NCBI RefSeq assembly: GCF_000729995.1
Contig: NZ_JNFG01000005.1
Location: 62,001-126,000, forward strand
Length of the DNA stretch: 64,000 nt
DNA from: Caballeronia sordidicola
GTDB taxonomy: Bacteria; Pseudomonadota; Gammaproteobacteria; Burkholderiales; Burkholderiaceae
Reading direction: 5' to 3'
Shown: positions 29,282 through 37,496 of the stretch, piece by piece
Layout of the letters: the number at the start of each line of letters is the position of its first letter
How positions within the stretch are numbered: position 1 is the stretch's first letter
The notes under the pieces: model-generated
What the model saw: only the letters and a program-made list of their open reading frames with translations
Told to the model about the DNA's origin: nothing
Databases searched by the model: none
Translations under genes and position numbers: made by a program

Positions 29282-30562
29282 TTAATCGATGCCGTGGAAT
29301 ACCGCATCGTCAGGTCCGATGTAAGCCGGTGACCTCCATGCGGCGTCGCGCATGGAATGCTGGACTTGGCGCTCCACGCCCAGAAGCACAGCAAAGATCG
29401 CCATACGCACCGGAATGCCATTGTCGGTTTGCCGGAAGATTGCCAGTCTTGGATCGTGATTGAGGTCAGTGCTCAGGTCGTTTGCCCCGGGCCGTCCATC
29501 ACGCGGCAGCGGGTGCATGATCAGCGTATCGGGTCCACAGACGCTCTCCACCAGCGCTTGATTGATCTGAAAATCAGGCGTGTAACCTTCAATGGATTCA
29601 TCGGCAAAACGCTCTTTCTGAATCCGCGTTGCATACACCACGTCTGCTCCCTTCAACCCCGTATGTAAGTCGTTGGTCTGCTCGATCACATGGTCGCCGC
29701 GCGTGATCTGATCAAGGATGGACGCGGGCATCTCAAGCGAGGTGGGCGAGATCAGTGTGAACTTCAGTCCCCGATACAACGCGAGCAGCTTCGCCAGCGA
29801 ATGGACCGTGCGGCCGTATTTCAGGTCACCCACCATTGCTATATGCGAACCGTCGACGATCTTCCCCACGCGCGAGAACTCACGCTGAATGGTGTAGAGG
29901 TCGAGCAATGCCTGACTAGGATGTTCGCCGGGACCGTCGCCGGCGTTGATGACCGGCACGTTGGTCGCGCGCACGAACTCTGCTACCGAACCTTTCTCCG
30001 GATGACGCACGACGAGTGCGTCGGCATAACCGCTGATCACGCGGCTGGTGTCGTAGATCGACTCGCCTTTTGCCATCGATGAAAACGTGAAGCCGGTCGT
30101 GTCGCACACCGAGCCGCCCAGCCGGCAAAACGCCGCACCGAAGCTGACGCGCGTGCGAGTGCTGGCTTCAAAAAACAGATTGGCAAGCACTGCGCCTTCG
30201 AGCACGCGCGTGATTTTCTGGCGCCGCGCGATGGGCTGCATTGTGTCGGCGACCCGGAACAGCGCCTCTACGGAGTCACGGGAAAACTGATCGACGGACA
30301 ACAGATGCGGCCGGCCTTCGTGAAGAATGGATGGCGAATATACGCGTTGTGTATATTCATCGTCGGACGGAATTCTTTCCACCAACTCCATGACGTAACG
30401 GCTCGCGATCTCGGGCATGGCCCGCGATTCCGCCGATTCGTCCGGGAGTAGCCAGGTGTCCAACGCCCGGCGCGACACGCCAATCCGGTTCGCGAAAGCA
30501 TCACGGGTCATATTGAGGCGGCGCATGGCATCGCGCAGGAGGGTTTGCTGTTGAGCTTGCAC
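29282..30562 (-). CDS. pyrB: Aspartate carbamoyltransferase with N-terminal HTH-like extension
   Basis: A 426-residue aspartate carbamoyltransferase, catalysing carbamoyl-aspartate formation in pyrimidine synthesis. Carbamoyl-phosphate residues are in FEASTRTRVSF (Ser-Thr-Arg-Thr-Arg at 134-138) and HPSQALLDLY, and the aspartate loop in MHPLPRDGR. The enzyme is usually about 310 residues; here about 80 extra residues precede it, including MTRDAFANRIGVSRRALDTW (about 18-37), which reads as a helix-turn-helix. This long form occurs in Burkholderia relatives (recalled). Whether the extension binds DNA is unknown. Confidence 0.92.
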   Translation of the reverse strand: MQAQQQTLLRDAMRRLNMTRDAFANRIGVSRRALDTWLLPDESAESRAMPEIASRYVMELVERIPSDDEYTQRVYSPSILHEGRPHLLSVDQFSRDSVEALFRVADTMQPIARRQKITRVLEGAVLANLFFEASTRTRVSFGAAFCRLGGSVCDTTGFTFSSMAKGESIYDTSRVISGYADALVVRHPEKGSVAEFVRATNVPVINAGDGPGEHPSQALLDLYTIQREFSRVGKIVDGSHIAMVGDLKYGRTVHSLAKLLALYRGLKFTLISPTSLEMPASILDQITRGDHVIEQTNDLHTGLKGADVVYATRIQKERFADESIEGYTPDFQINQALVESVCGPDTLIMHPLPRDGRPGANDLSTDLNHDPRLAIFRQTDNGIPVRMAIFAVLLGVERQVQHSMRDAAWRSPAYIGPDDAVFHGID

Positions 30563-30607
30563 GATGGGCGCTCCGTAGGTGATTATGTACGCGATGCGTA
30601 TATTAAA

Positions 30608-31027
30608 TCACTCGCCGAAAAGGTGCAATACGACTTCACGCCTACTCGGGGCGCGCCGGTGTTCGAACACATAAATGCCTTGCCACGTGCCGAGGACCAT
30701 CCGGCCGGCATCAACAGGAATGGATAACTGGACTTGCGTCAGCGCGGTTCGCAAATGCGCGGGCATGTCGTCCGGGCCTTCCGCGTCGTGGACGTAGCGC
30801 CCGGGCGCTTCCGGGGCGATGGTCTCGAAGAACTGTTCAAGGTCGGTGCGAACGTCGGGGTCGGCGTTTTCCTGGATCAACAGGGAAGCCGACGTGTGCC
30901 GCAGGAACACGGTCAACAGGCCGGTCCGGATGTCCTGGAGATCGATCCAGCGATGGATGTCAGGGGTAATTTCGTGCAGTCCGCGCGTGCGTGTTGGCAC
31001 GCTCAGATGATGGAGCGCCTGCTTCAT
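30608..31027 (-). CDS. YjbQ family protein (UPF0047)
   Basis: A 139-residue YjbQ-family protein, annotated in databases as having weak thiamine-phosphate-synthase activity, with true role uncertain. Typical segments are LLTVFLRHTSASLLIQENAD (near residue 38-57), AHLRTALTQVQLSIPVDAGR and the C-terminal LGTWQGIYVFEHR. Conserved histidines suggest a metal or ligand site. It lies 45 bp upstream of the ATCase on the same strand and may be cotranscribed, although no link in function is known. Confidence 0.92.
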   Translation of the reverse strand: MKQALHHLSVPTRTRGLHEITPDIHRWIDLQDIRTGLLTVFLRHTSASLLIQENADPDVRTDLEQFFETIAPEAPGRYVHDAEGPDDMPAHLRTALTQVQLSIPVDAGRMVLGTWQGIYVFEHRRAPSRREVVLHLFGE

Positions 31028-31184
31028 GTCGGTGTCTCCGGAAGGGAAAGCGCGACGGGGAACGGTCGCGCGTGCCTGTGAAGTTTATCGGCTGGAGCGG
31101 GTTTCGGCAGACAGCGAGCGCGGACCGGACGAAGGTAATGCCGCCTCTGGTCGTCGCGCGTCGGCACCTTGCCGTGCATGCGCC

Positions 31185-31505
31185 TCAATGGCCGAAGTAG
31201 GTCGATTGAGTCGCGTCATCCGGCGCGGTATGCATGTGCATACCGGACGCGGACGTGCCGTTGGCCGCCGGTCCATACGACGAAGACGCGATGCCTTGCT
31301 GTTCTGCTACGCGTTGCTCGGCGGCCTGGATGTCCTGCGGATAGTTGACGTCTTCACCACCAGGGCTATAGCCGGCTTTTTCCAGTTGAACGAGTTCGGC
31401 TCTGACTTGGGCGCGGGTAACGGGGCCGTTGTCCTGCGCGAAAGCGAAGGCAGGGGCGGCCAGTGCCGACGAGAGAACGAGCGCGGAGATGAGAATTTTT
31501 TTCAT
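31185..31505 (-). CDS. DUF4148 small periplasmic protein
   Basis: A 106-residue exported DUF4148 protein. The signal peptide is MKKILISALVLSSALAAPAF then AFA before Q, and the core QVRAELVQLEKAGYSPGGED matches that of the protein at 1708. The C-terminus contains MHMHTAPDD, a potential metal-binding patch not present in the other two copies. Function unknown. It lies 72 bp after the DUF4148 gene at 31578 on the same strand, so the two may be cotranscribed. Confidence 0.86.
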   Translation of the reverse strand: MKKILISALVLSSALAAPAFAFAQDNGPVTRAQVRAELVQLEKAGYSPGGEDVNYPQDIQAAEQRVAEQQGIASSSYGPAANGTSASGMHMHTAPDDATQSTYFGH

Positions 31506-31577
31506 GATGACCTCAGAGGTAAAATTAGGATTCCGATTTATTGGACCGACTTGCGAAGATTAAATTAGCGCGATGGA

Positions 31578-31868
31578 TCAATTCGTTGCGCTGGACGAGT
31601 TGGAAGCCGCTGCGCTGGGTACTGCGCTAGCTACCGCGTTGGCGTTGGCCGTCTGGTTGTGAGCCAGGCGTGCTTTTTGTTGTTGTTCGAGTTGGTGCGC
31701 GAAGATCGGGTTGACGTCGGGATAGGACGTGTCGGTGACGAAATCGCGGCCGTCCTGCTGTGCCTGGATCAGTTCCTGATAGACCTGGGCACGGGTTTTC
31801 GTTTGAGCGAACGCGTGTGCCGAGGCGATGGTGGCGAGAAACAATACTGCGACGCTGAGGGTTTTCAT
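31578..31868 (-). CDS. DUF4148 small periplasmic protein
   Basis: A 96-residue exported DUF4148-type protein with signal peptide MKTLSVAVLFLATIASAHAF then A before Q. Its core (RAQVYQELIQAQQDGRDFVT then DTSYPDVNPIF) is more divergent than in the other two copies, and the tail is Ala/Ser/Asn-rich. Function unknown. It is divergent from the anti-sigma-like gene at 32123; an imperfect palindrome TCGGGA-TAT-TCCCGA (31940-31954) lies upstream and may be an operator. Confidence 0.8.
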   Translation of the reverse strand: MKTLSVAVLFLATIASAHAFAQTKTRAQVYQELIQAQQDGRDFVTDTSYPDVNPIFAHQLEQQQKARLAHNQTANANAVASAVPSAAASNSSSATN

Positions 31869-32007
31869 GGTTCGCTCCTGCTGGGTTGAATGTGTGCGCG
31901 AATGTGTGCGGCTTGCAATGTAGAGAACCCGGAATGAGCTCGGGATATTCCCGATGAATTCGATTATTTTTATGTTCGGAAGAATCGAAATTTATTCTGG
32001 AAGAGGC

Positions 32008-32032
32008 GGAATAACACGCTGCAGGCGGTGTT
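32008..32032 (+). promoter_or_regulatory. Candidate ECF promoter, copy 1
   Basis: GGAATAA (32008-32014), 13 bp, GTGTT (32028-32032). The same arrangement with an identical 13-bp gap is found three more times nearby. It is 91 bp upstream of the ATG at 32123. The GGAA -35 element and a GTT-type -10 element are usual for ECF sigma factors. Confidence 0.6.
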
Positions 32033-32063
32033 CACGCGCGTAGGGGATTTTTACGTTTAGTGT

Positions 32064-32088
32064 GGAATAAACCCCGGCGCAACGTGTT
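32064..32088 (+). promoter_or_regulatory. Candidate ECF promoter, copy 2
   Basis: GGAATAA (32064-32070), 13 bp, GTGTT (32084-32088), ending 35 bp before the ATG at 32123. Together with copy 1, 56 bp upstream, this gives the gene two tandem promoters of the same class. Confidence 0.6.
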
Positions 32089-32122
32089 CGCCCCAGTACG
32101 AACAGCCAAACATTGCCAGATC

Positions 32123-32851
32123 ATGTCCATAACAAGACCCCCAACGGAACCCCGGCTCTCCGAGTCGGACGTGCAGGCATTCGCCGACGGCATGCTGGAT
32201 CCCAAGCGCGCGGCGAGCGTAGAAATGTATTTAAGGAGTCGCCCTGACGAGGCCGATCGAGTCGCGTTTTACGGCCGCCTGAACTGGCAGATGCAGAACG
32301 CCTTTCACGAAGCCGACAACGAAGAAGCGCCCCCCGCGCCAGCGTCAGTGCGAGTGCGGCGCATGTCGAGGCGCGGCCTGCGCGCATTGTTCATCGCAAC
32401 GGTCGCGGCGCTGGCAGTGGCCGCCGCAGCAATCTTCGCGTTCGACATTTCAGATTCAGCGCTCGACAATGCCTCGATGATGGCGCTTGAACAAGCCGTC
32501 GCCGCCCAGGAGATGGCATCGGGTGCGGTGGGGTATGAAAGTTCGATGAAGGTGTTGGCGGGTGCCCCGGATTTGTCCCAGGTTGGTTTCCATCCCGTTG
32601 CGCGCCGGGAAATGTCCGTGGGGCCGTTTGCTTCGGCCACAGAATTCGTCTATCGCAATCGCGGCGGTGAGGCCGCCGTGCTGCTCGTGGCGCCGGGTCT
32701 TCTTGCGCAGCCGCAACCTCAATGGAAGGCTCATCGCGTGGGCGAAAGCCGCTTGCTTGCATGGACCGCGGGCGGCAAGCGTTACGTGCTGGCGGGCCGC
32801 GCGAAGACCCGCGGCTTGATGCTGGCCGCCGACTTGATGACGGGTAGTTAG
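32123..32851 (+). CDS. Anti-sigma-factor-like membrane protein
   Basis: A 242-residue protein built like an anti-sigma factor. Residues 10-60 (SESDVQAFADGMLDPKRAAS followed by VEMYLRSRPDEADRV) match the short N-terminal sigma-binding helix pair, without a zinc-binding HX3CX2C motif. One membrane helix lies at about 87-107 (ALFIATVAALAVAAAAIFAF), then a periplasmic domain of about 130 residues. It lies 167 bp before the ECF sigma gene, under its own pair of ECF-like promoters. The start at 32123 has a weak ribosome site; an upstream GTG at 32060 is possible but would fall inside promoter copy 2. Confidence 0.7.
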   Translation: MSITRPPTEPRLSESDVQAFADGMLDPKRAASVEMYLRSRPDEADRVAFYGRLNWQMQNAFHEADNEEAPPAPASVRVRRMSRRGLRALFIATVAALAVAAAAIFAFDISDSALDNASMMALEQAVAAQEMASGAVGYESSMKVLAGAPDLSQVGFHPVARREMSVGPFASATEFVYRNRGGEAAVLLVAPGLLAQPQPQWKAHRVGESRLLAWTAGGKRYVLAGRAKTRGLMLAADLMTGS

Positions 32852-32929
32852 AAATCGGGCAATGACCAGCAAGCTACCGACGGCATAATCACGCACTCGG
32901 CAAAAAACACGTGATAGTGGGAAGAGGCG

Positions 32930-32954
32930 GGAATAATCGCCACGACCCGGTGTT
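32930..32954 (+). promoter_or_regulatory. Candidate ECF promoter upstream of the sigma gene
   Basis: GGAATAA (32930-32936), 13 bp, GTGTT (32950-32954), ending 64 bp before the sigma-factor ATG at 33019. It shares GAAGAGGCG just upstream with copy 1. This placement suggests the sigma factor transcribes its own gene. Confidence 0.62.
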
Positions 32955-33018
32955 AGCCCATCATCAGAGCAACGGTTTGTCGAACGTTTGCGCAAGCTTA
33001 CAAAATGAAGGAAGGCCG

Positions 33019-33537
33019 ATGGGCGTCCGTGACGAGTTAATGGAACATGTGCCGCGATTGCGCCGCTACGCGCGAGCGCTGATCAATAATCGCGATCTCG
33101 CCGACGATCTGGTTCAGGACACGCTCGAACGCGCGCTCCGGCACACCGAGAAGTTCCAGACCGGTACCGATCTGCGCGCGTGGCTGTTCACGATCATGCA
33201 CAACGTATTCGCCAATCAGGCGCGCCGGGCGGGCGTGAAGGCGGCGCATGTTTCCGTCGATGACGAGAATATCTCCGAGCGAGAATTCGCCGTGCCGGGC
33301 ACGCAAACACAGTCGCTCGAAATGCGCGATTTGGACTTCGCGTTGCAGCGTTTGCCGCTCGATCAGCGCCAGGTCGTGCTGCTGGTGGGGCTGGAAGAAA
33401 TGAGCTATGCGGATGTGGCGCAGGCGCTTGAAATTCCCATTGGGACCGTCATGTCGCGCCTGTCGCGCGGACGTGAAAGACTGCGCGCGCTGATGGCCGG
33501 CGCGCAACCGGGCGCTAAATTACAGGTGGTGCGATGA
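33019..33537 (+). CDS. ECF RNA polymerase sigma factor
   Basis: A 172-residue ECF sigma factor. Region 2 (about 8-75) shows LRRYARALINNRDLADDLVQ and RAWLFTIMHNVF; region 4 (about 110-160) shows LDFALQRLPLDQRQVVLLVG and SYADVAQALEIPIGTVMSRL. There is no region 1 or 3. It directs RNA polymerase to a small stress regulon. The start at 33019 has AAGGAAGG upstream; the frame is open to 32911, but that part covers the promoter. It overlaps the anti-sigma gene by 4 bp (ATGA). Confidence 0.94.
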   Translation: MGVRDELMEHVPRLRRYARALINNRDLADDLVQDTLERALRHTEKFQTGTDLRAWLFTIMHNVFANQARRAGVKAAHVSVDDENISEREFAVPGTQTQSLEMRDLDFALQRLPLDQRQVVLLVGLEEMSYADVAQALEIPIGTVMSRLSRGRERLRALMAGAQPGAKLQVVR

Positions 33538-34397
33538 GCGACCAACAAACACCCATCACTGAAGACGAAATTCACGCGTATGTCGACGGATCGCTGGCGG
33601 AGCATCGCCGCGAGGAGATCGATCGCCTGCTGGAGCGCGACGAAGCACTGGCGACAAAGATCAGCGATTATTTCTCGTTGAACAGCATGTTCCATGACCG
33701 CTATGACCGCGTGCTAAGCGAACCCGTGCCGCAGCGTCTGCTGCCGCCGGAGCCCAAGCGTTGGCGTGCCGCGGCCAACTGGCCGCAGTTCGCGGGCATG
33801 GCGGCGGCGCTTGTGCTGGGCGTCGGCATTGGCGTGGCAGGCATGACAGGGACCATGGGTCGTGACTCCTCGATGCCCGGAAGCAGTGGGGCATCGGTGC
33901 AGCGTGCAAGTTATGCCGTCGGCGAGTCGTTTGCGCGGCAATCGGCTATCGCCCATGTGATGTACGCGCCGGAGGTGATGCGGCCCGTGGAAGTGGGCGC
34001 GGATCGTGAGCAGGAATTGGTGCAGTGGATCTCGAACCGGCTGGGTACGGACGTGCGTCCGCCTGTATTGACCCGCTCGGGCTTCGAGTTGATGGGCGGC
34101 CGCCTGCTGCCCGGCGACGATGGCCCCGTTGCGCAGTTCATGTACCACGACGCGAAGGGAGAGCGGATTACGCTGTGCATTTCGCATCGAAAGATCAGTT
34201 CGGACACGACCGCGTTCAAGCTGTATCAGGACGGGTCGGTGAATGTGTTCTATTGGATCGACGGCGATTTCGGTTACGCCGTGTCCGGTGCGATCGACCG
34301 CAAGGTGCTGCTTGATCTTTCACACGACGTCTACTCGCAGTTGACCGCGATGGGCGGCGCCAAGGCGCCCTCGGGGGCTTCGGTGTCTACGCAATAG
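33534..34397 (+). CDS. Membrane anti-sigma factor
   Basis: A 287-residue anti-sigma factor. Residues 8-55 (ITEDEIHAYVDGSLAEHRRE then EIDRLLERDEALATKISDY) form the sigma-binding helices; it lacks the zinc HX3CX2C motif. One membrane helix is at about 82-105 (WPQFAGMAAALVLGVGIGVA), and a periplasmic domain of about 180 residues follows. Translational coupling to the sigma gene (ATGA) supports a direct sigma/anti-sigma pair held at the membrane until a signal releases the sigma factor. The signal is not known; the downstream peroxidase suggests oxidative stress. Confidence 0.87.
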   Translation: MSDQQTPITEDEIHAYVDGSLAEHRREEIDRLLERDEALATKISDYFSLNSMFHDRYDRVLSEPVPQRLLPPEPKRWRAAANWPQFAGMAAALVLGVGIGVAGMTGTMGRDSSMPGSSGASVQRASYAVGESFARQSAIAHVMYAPEVMRPVEVGADREQELVQWISNRLGTDVRPPVLTRSGFELMGGRLLPGDDGPVAQFMYHDAKGERITLCISHRKISSDTTAFKLYQDGSVNVFYWIDGDFGYAVSGAIDRKVLLDLSHDVYSQLTAMGGAKAPSGASVSTQ

Positions 34398-34405
34398 GCC
34401 GGTGG

Positions 34406-34435
34406 CAGCCACGATGTTCAACAACATCGTGGCTG
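34406..34435 (+). terminator. Perfect hairpin after the anti-sigma gene
   Basis: A 13-bp perfect stem, CAGCCACGATGTT (34406-34418) and AACATCGTGGCTG (34423-34435), with a 4-base loop, begins 8 bp after the stop codon. The following bases are T/G-rich, not a clean T run, so it may act as a weak terminator or as a 3-prime mRNA stabiliser. Confidence 0.7.
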
Positions 34436-34493
34436 TGTCTGATTGTGATCCTGTTCTGAAATGCAGCGCTGGCCGTTTAATTGCGCCGGCCCC

Positions 34494-34519
34494 GGAATAA
34501 TCGGCCAGTTAAAGTAGTT
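34494..34519 (+). promoter_or_regulatory. Candidate ECF promoter upstream of the peroxidase gene
   Basis: GGAATAA (34494-34500), 13 bp, then GTAGTT (34514-34519). The -35 element and gap are identical to the other three copies; the -10 element differs by one inserted base. It would place the peroxidase and cytochrome b561 under the same sigma factor. Confidence 0.5.
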
Positions 34520-34603
34520 CTCCCCTTTGTAGAACGCCCTTATATAGAAGTAAATCGTGCGCGCCCTTTGAGAATTCGAATTGATAAGGATATCGAATTA
34601 ATA

Positions 34604-35728
34604 ATGCGTCCGACAAAACCGGATCACTCCCACATGAAGACTGACCCATTCTCATCTCGTCCTCGCGGGCGGAAAACCATTCCGCTATTCAGGCTTGCCG
34701 CTATCGGCGCAGTTGTTGCGGCTACTGGCGGTGCTTTTGTGTATGTCGCGGGCTTCGTGGCGCCGCATCGCCTGACGCCGCAACGTATCGTCAATACCTT
34801 CGAGGCGAATGCGGGCGTTCATCCTGGTTTTCGTCGAAACCATGCGAAGGGTGTATGCGTGTCAGGGTATTTTGAAGGCAACGGCCAGGCGTCGGATATC
34901 TCTCGCGCTGACGTGTTCAAGGCCGTGCGGACGCCGATCATCGGGCGCTTCGCCATTCCGGGCGGTGATCCATCCGCCCCGGATGCCAGCGTTCCGGTGC
35001 GCAGCATGGCGCTGGATTTCAAGTTGCCCGATGGTCAGCAATGGCGCACGGGCATGAACAATACGCCGGTGTTTATCGTCAATACGCCGGAGGGTTTTTA
35101 CGCTCAACTGGTGGCGTCGAAGCCGGATCCTGCAACCGGCAAACCCGATCCGGCGAAGCTCAAGGCGTTCTTTGCAGCGCACCCGGAGACTGCGCCGTTC
35201 CTGAGTTGGGTCAAGAACAATCCACCATCTTCCAGTTTCGGCAATTCGGCGTACTACGGCATCAACGCATTTCGTGCAATCGATGCGAACGGCAAGACTC
35301 ACTTCATCCGCTGGTCGATGATGCCTGAGACGCCGTACGCTCCCGTCACCGCGGAACAGAAGAGTCAGCACGATTTTCTCGATACCGAATTGCGTGGCCG
35401 GCTGGCAAGCGGTCCTCTGCGCTGGCACCTGATCCTGACGGTGGCCAAGCCCGGCGACCCGACTGCCGATGCGACCCAGGCCTGGCCCGAAGACCGGCCT
35501 CATATTGATGCGGGCACGCTGGTGATAGAGCGCGAGAGTGCGCAGAGCGAAGGTGATTGCCGCGACATCAACTACGATCCGACCATTCTTCCCGATGGCC
35601 TCAAGCCATCCGCCGATCCGCTTCTGGCAGCGCGGTCTTCCGCCTATGCGGTGTCCTACAACCGCCGCACGCATGAGCAGGCGCAGCGTCTGGTCACCAA
35701 CCAACAACCGGCACGGGGTCACGAATGA
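34604..35728 (+). CDS. srpA: Catalase-related haem peroxidase, SrpA type
   Basis: A 374-residue catalase-family peroxidase that is exported or membrane-anchored. A hydrophobic segment at about 24-47 (LFRLAAIGAVVAATGGAFVY) follows a basic N-terminus. The catalase core includes NAGVHPGFRRNHAKGVCVSG with the distal histidine, and PVFIVNTPEGFYAQL. Members of this group are shorter than true catalases and act mainly as peroxidases with cytochrome b561 partners. The start is uncertain: ATG 34604 or ATG 34634. It overlaps cytochrome b561 by 4 bp and is preceded by an ECF-like promoter. Confidence 0.88.
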   Translation: MRPTKPDHSHMKTDPFSSRPRGRKTIPLFRLAAIGAVVAATGGAFVYVAGFVAPHRLTPQRIVNTFEANAGVHPGFRRNHAKGVCVSGYFEGNGQASDISRADVFKAVRTPIIGRFAIPGGDPSAPDASVPVRSMALDFKLPDGQQWRTGMNNTPVFIVNTPEGFYAQLVASKPDPATGKPDPAKLKAFFAAHPETAPFLSWVKNNPPSSSFGNSAYYGINAFRAIDANGKTHFIRWSMMPETPYAPVTAEQKSQHDFLDTELRGRLASGPLRWHLILTVAKPGDPTADATQAWPEDRPHIDAGTLVIERESAQSEGDCRDINYDPTILPDGLKPSADPLLAARSSAYAVSYNRRTHEQAQRLVTNQQPARGHE

Positions 35729-36264
35729 GCGCCGATCGAAAGCACTTCAGTCCGTCAGCGCGATTTTTGCACTGGCTCATGGCGCCCCTTGTCATAGCGA
35801 TGTTGTTCATCGGCGTGGGGATGGTGGCCACTTTATCTTCATGGCATCAGACGCTGCTCGCGATTCACAAGCCGCTAGGCATTGCAATTCTTGTGCTGGT
35901 GAGCGTGCGTTTCATCGTGCGGCTGACACGACGCGTGCCGTCGCTACCTGATGACATGCCGCGCTGGCAGCAGCACATCGCACATCTGTCGCACTGGGTT
36001 TTCTACGCGCTGTTGTTCGCCATGCCGCTGGTGGGCTGGTCGATGCTCTCGGCCGGCGGTTTTCCGATCCATCTGTTCGGGCCGGTGAACCTGCCGCCCA
36101 TTGTCCCGCAGGATGTGCGCTTGTATGCATTGCTTCGATCAACGCATACGGTGCTTGCTATGCTGCTGTTCGCGACCTTCCTCGCGCATCTCAGCGCGGC
36201 ATTGTTTCATGGCCTGATTCGACGCGACGGCGTGTTTTCGAGCATGGCAAAGGGCCGCGACTAG
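35725..36264 (+). CDS. Cytochrome b561
   Basis: A 179-residue di-haem membrane cytochrome b561 with four membrane helices. Axial-ligand histidines are visible in SARFLHWLMAPLV (helix 1), LLAIHKPLGIAIL (helix 2), HLSHWVFYALLFA (helix 3) and LRSTHTVLAMLLFATFLAH (helix 4). It moves electrons across or within the inner membrane, here probably from quinol to the SrpA peroxidase whose gene it overlaps by ATGA. It is convergent with the protease gene at 36296. Confidence 0.93.
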   Translation: MSADRKHFSPSARFLHWLMAPLVIAMLFIGVGMVATLSSWHQTLLAIHKPLGIAILVLVSVRFIVRLTRRVPSLPDDMPRWQQHIAHLSHWVFYALLFAMPLVGWSMLSAGGFPIHLFGPVNLPPIVPQDVRLYALLRSTHTVLAMLLFATFLAHLSAALFHGLIRRDGVFSSMAKGRD

Positions 36265-36295
36265 GCGGCCTGCCTTTCACACCACGCCGGTCGTC

Positions 36296-37324
36296 TCAAC
36301 CAGCCTGTTCGACCGGCGTCACATCCAGCTCCAGCTTTTGCGTGCCGCGCAACACGGTCACCTTCACCGCCCGGTCGATACGCGATGCATCCAGCGAGCG
36401 CTGCAAGCTATCCACGCTATCAACCGCCAATGTATCAATGGCGACGATCCGGTCGTCGGTACGCAATCCGCCGAGCGCGGCCGGGCTACCTTTCACGACT
36501 TCCATCACATGAACACCGCTCGCGGCCGGCAGTTCGAAATAACGCTGCACCCGGCGCGAGATGGGCATCGTTGTCCCAGCCACGCCGATGTAAGCACGCC
36601 GCACGCGCCCGTGCGCGAAGAGCTGCATGATGACCCACTTGGCGGTATCGATTGCAGTCGCGAACGAGATCGCCTGCGCACCGGCAATGATCGCCGTATT
36701 CACACCGATCACCTGACCTGCCGAGTTGATCAGCGGGCCGCCCGAGTTGCCGGGATTGAGCGCGGCGTCGGTCTGGATCACGTCGTAGATCATGCGTCCG
36801 GAATTCGACCGGAGGGACCGTCCGAGCGCGGAGACCACCCCGGTCGTTACCGTCTGCACGAGGCCGAGAGGGTTCCCCACCGCGATCGCGATTTGCCCGA
36901 CTCGCAGCTTGCCGGACTCACCCAACTCCACGTGCGGTAACACATCGGCTGAACCAATGCGCAGCACCGCGAGGTCACTGTCAGGATCGTCGCCGACGAG
37001 ATCGGCGTCGAACTTCGCGCCGTCGGCGAGCGTCACGCGGATCTGCGTTGCGCCGTGTACGACGTGGCTATTCGTCAGGAGATAACCGTCGGGCGTGAAG
37101 ATGAATCCCGAGCCCGAGCCGCCATGCGCACCGCGGCCGCTCTTGTCACCGGGCAAACGTCGTTCGACTGAAATAAAGGCGACCGCCTGCTGCACGCGTT
37201 CGAGCGCGCTGATCACGGTCTGGGAGTAAGCGTCCAGCAGGGCCTCGTCGCCGAGCGGGCTGGCGAGGGCGGCGCCCCCGGGGCTGCGTGAAAGATCATC
37301 GATGAATTGGGGACGGCTTCCCAT
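36296..37324 (-). CDS. S1C (HtrA/DegP-type) serine protease
   Basis: A 342-residue trypsin-like protease with a single PDZ domain. The triad is visible: His87 in LLTNSHVVHG, Asp117 in DDPDSDLAVLRI and Ser194 in NPGNSGGPLI. The PDZ domain is at about 245-340 (VHVMEVVKGSPAALGGLRTD). Unlike DegP or DegS, the N-terminus (MGSRPQFIDDLSRSPGGAAL) has no signal peptide or membrane anchor, which suggests a cytoplasmic enzyme, or that a more upstream start is missed. It is monocistronic. Confidence 0.9.
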   Translation of the reverse strand: MGSRPQFIDDLSRSPGGAALASPLGDEALLDAYSQTVISALERVQQAVAFISVERRLPGDKSGRGAHGGSGSGFIFTPDGYLLTNSHVVHGATQIRVTLADGAKFDADLVGDDPDSDLAVLRIGSADVLPHVELGESGKLRVGQIAIAVGNPLGLVQTVTTGVVSALGRSLRSNSGRMIYDVIQTDAALNPGNSGGPLINSAGQVIGVNTAIIAGAQAISFATAIDTAKWVIMQLFAHGRVRRAYIGVAGTTMPISRRVQRYFELPAASGVHVMEVVKGSPAALGGLRTDDRIVAIDTLAVDSVDSLQRSLDASRIDRAVKVTVLRGTQKLELDVTPVEQAG

Positions 37325-37496
37325 GATCGTGCTCCGGATAAATGGATCATGAGATGCGGGATTCTTGAAGGGATTTCAAGTCCGGGGCGCGCTTTCCGGA
37401 ACGCTTGCCTTGGCCTTCGGCCGGCTCAGCATTTTGGCTGCAATCGATATCACGATTGATCGTTTAGTGCTGGACGCGCGCGTTGTTAGCATGGTC

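Noticed and set aside
37324..37325. Export signal for the S1C protease
   Set aside because: The first 45 residues are polar with no hydrophobic segment, and no better in-frame start upstream was found.
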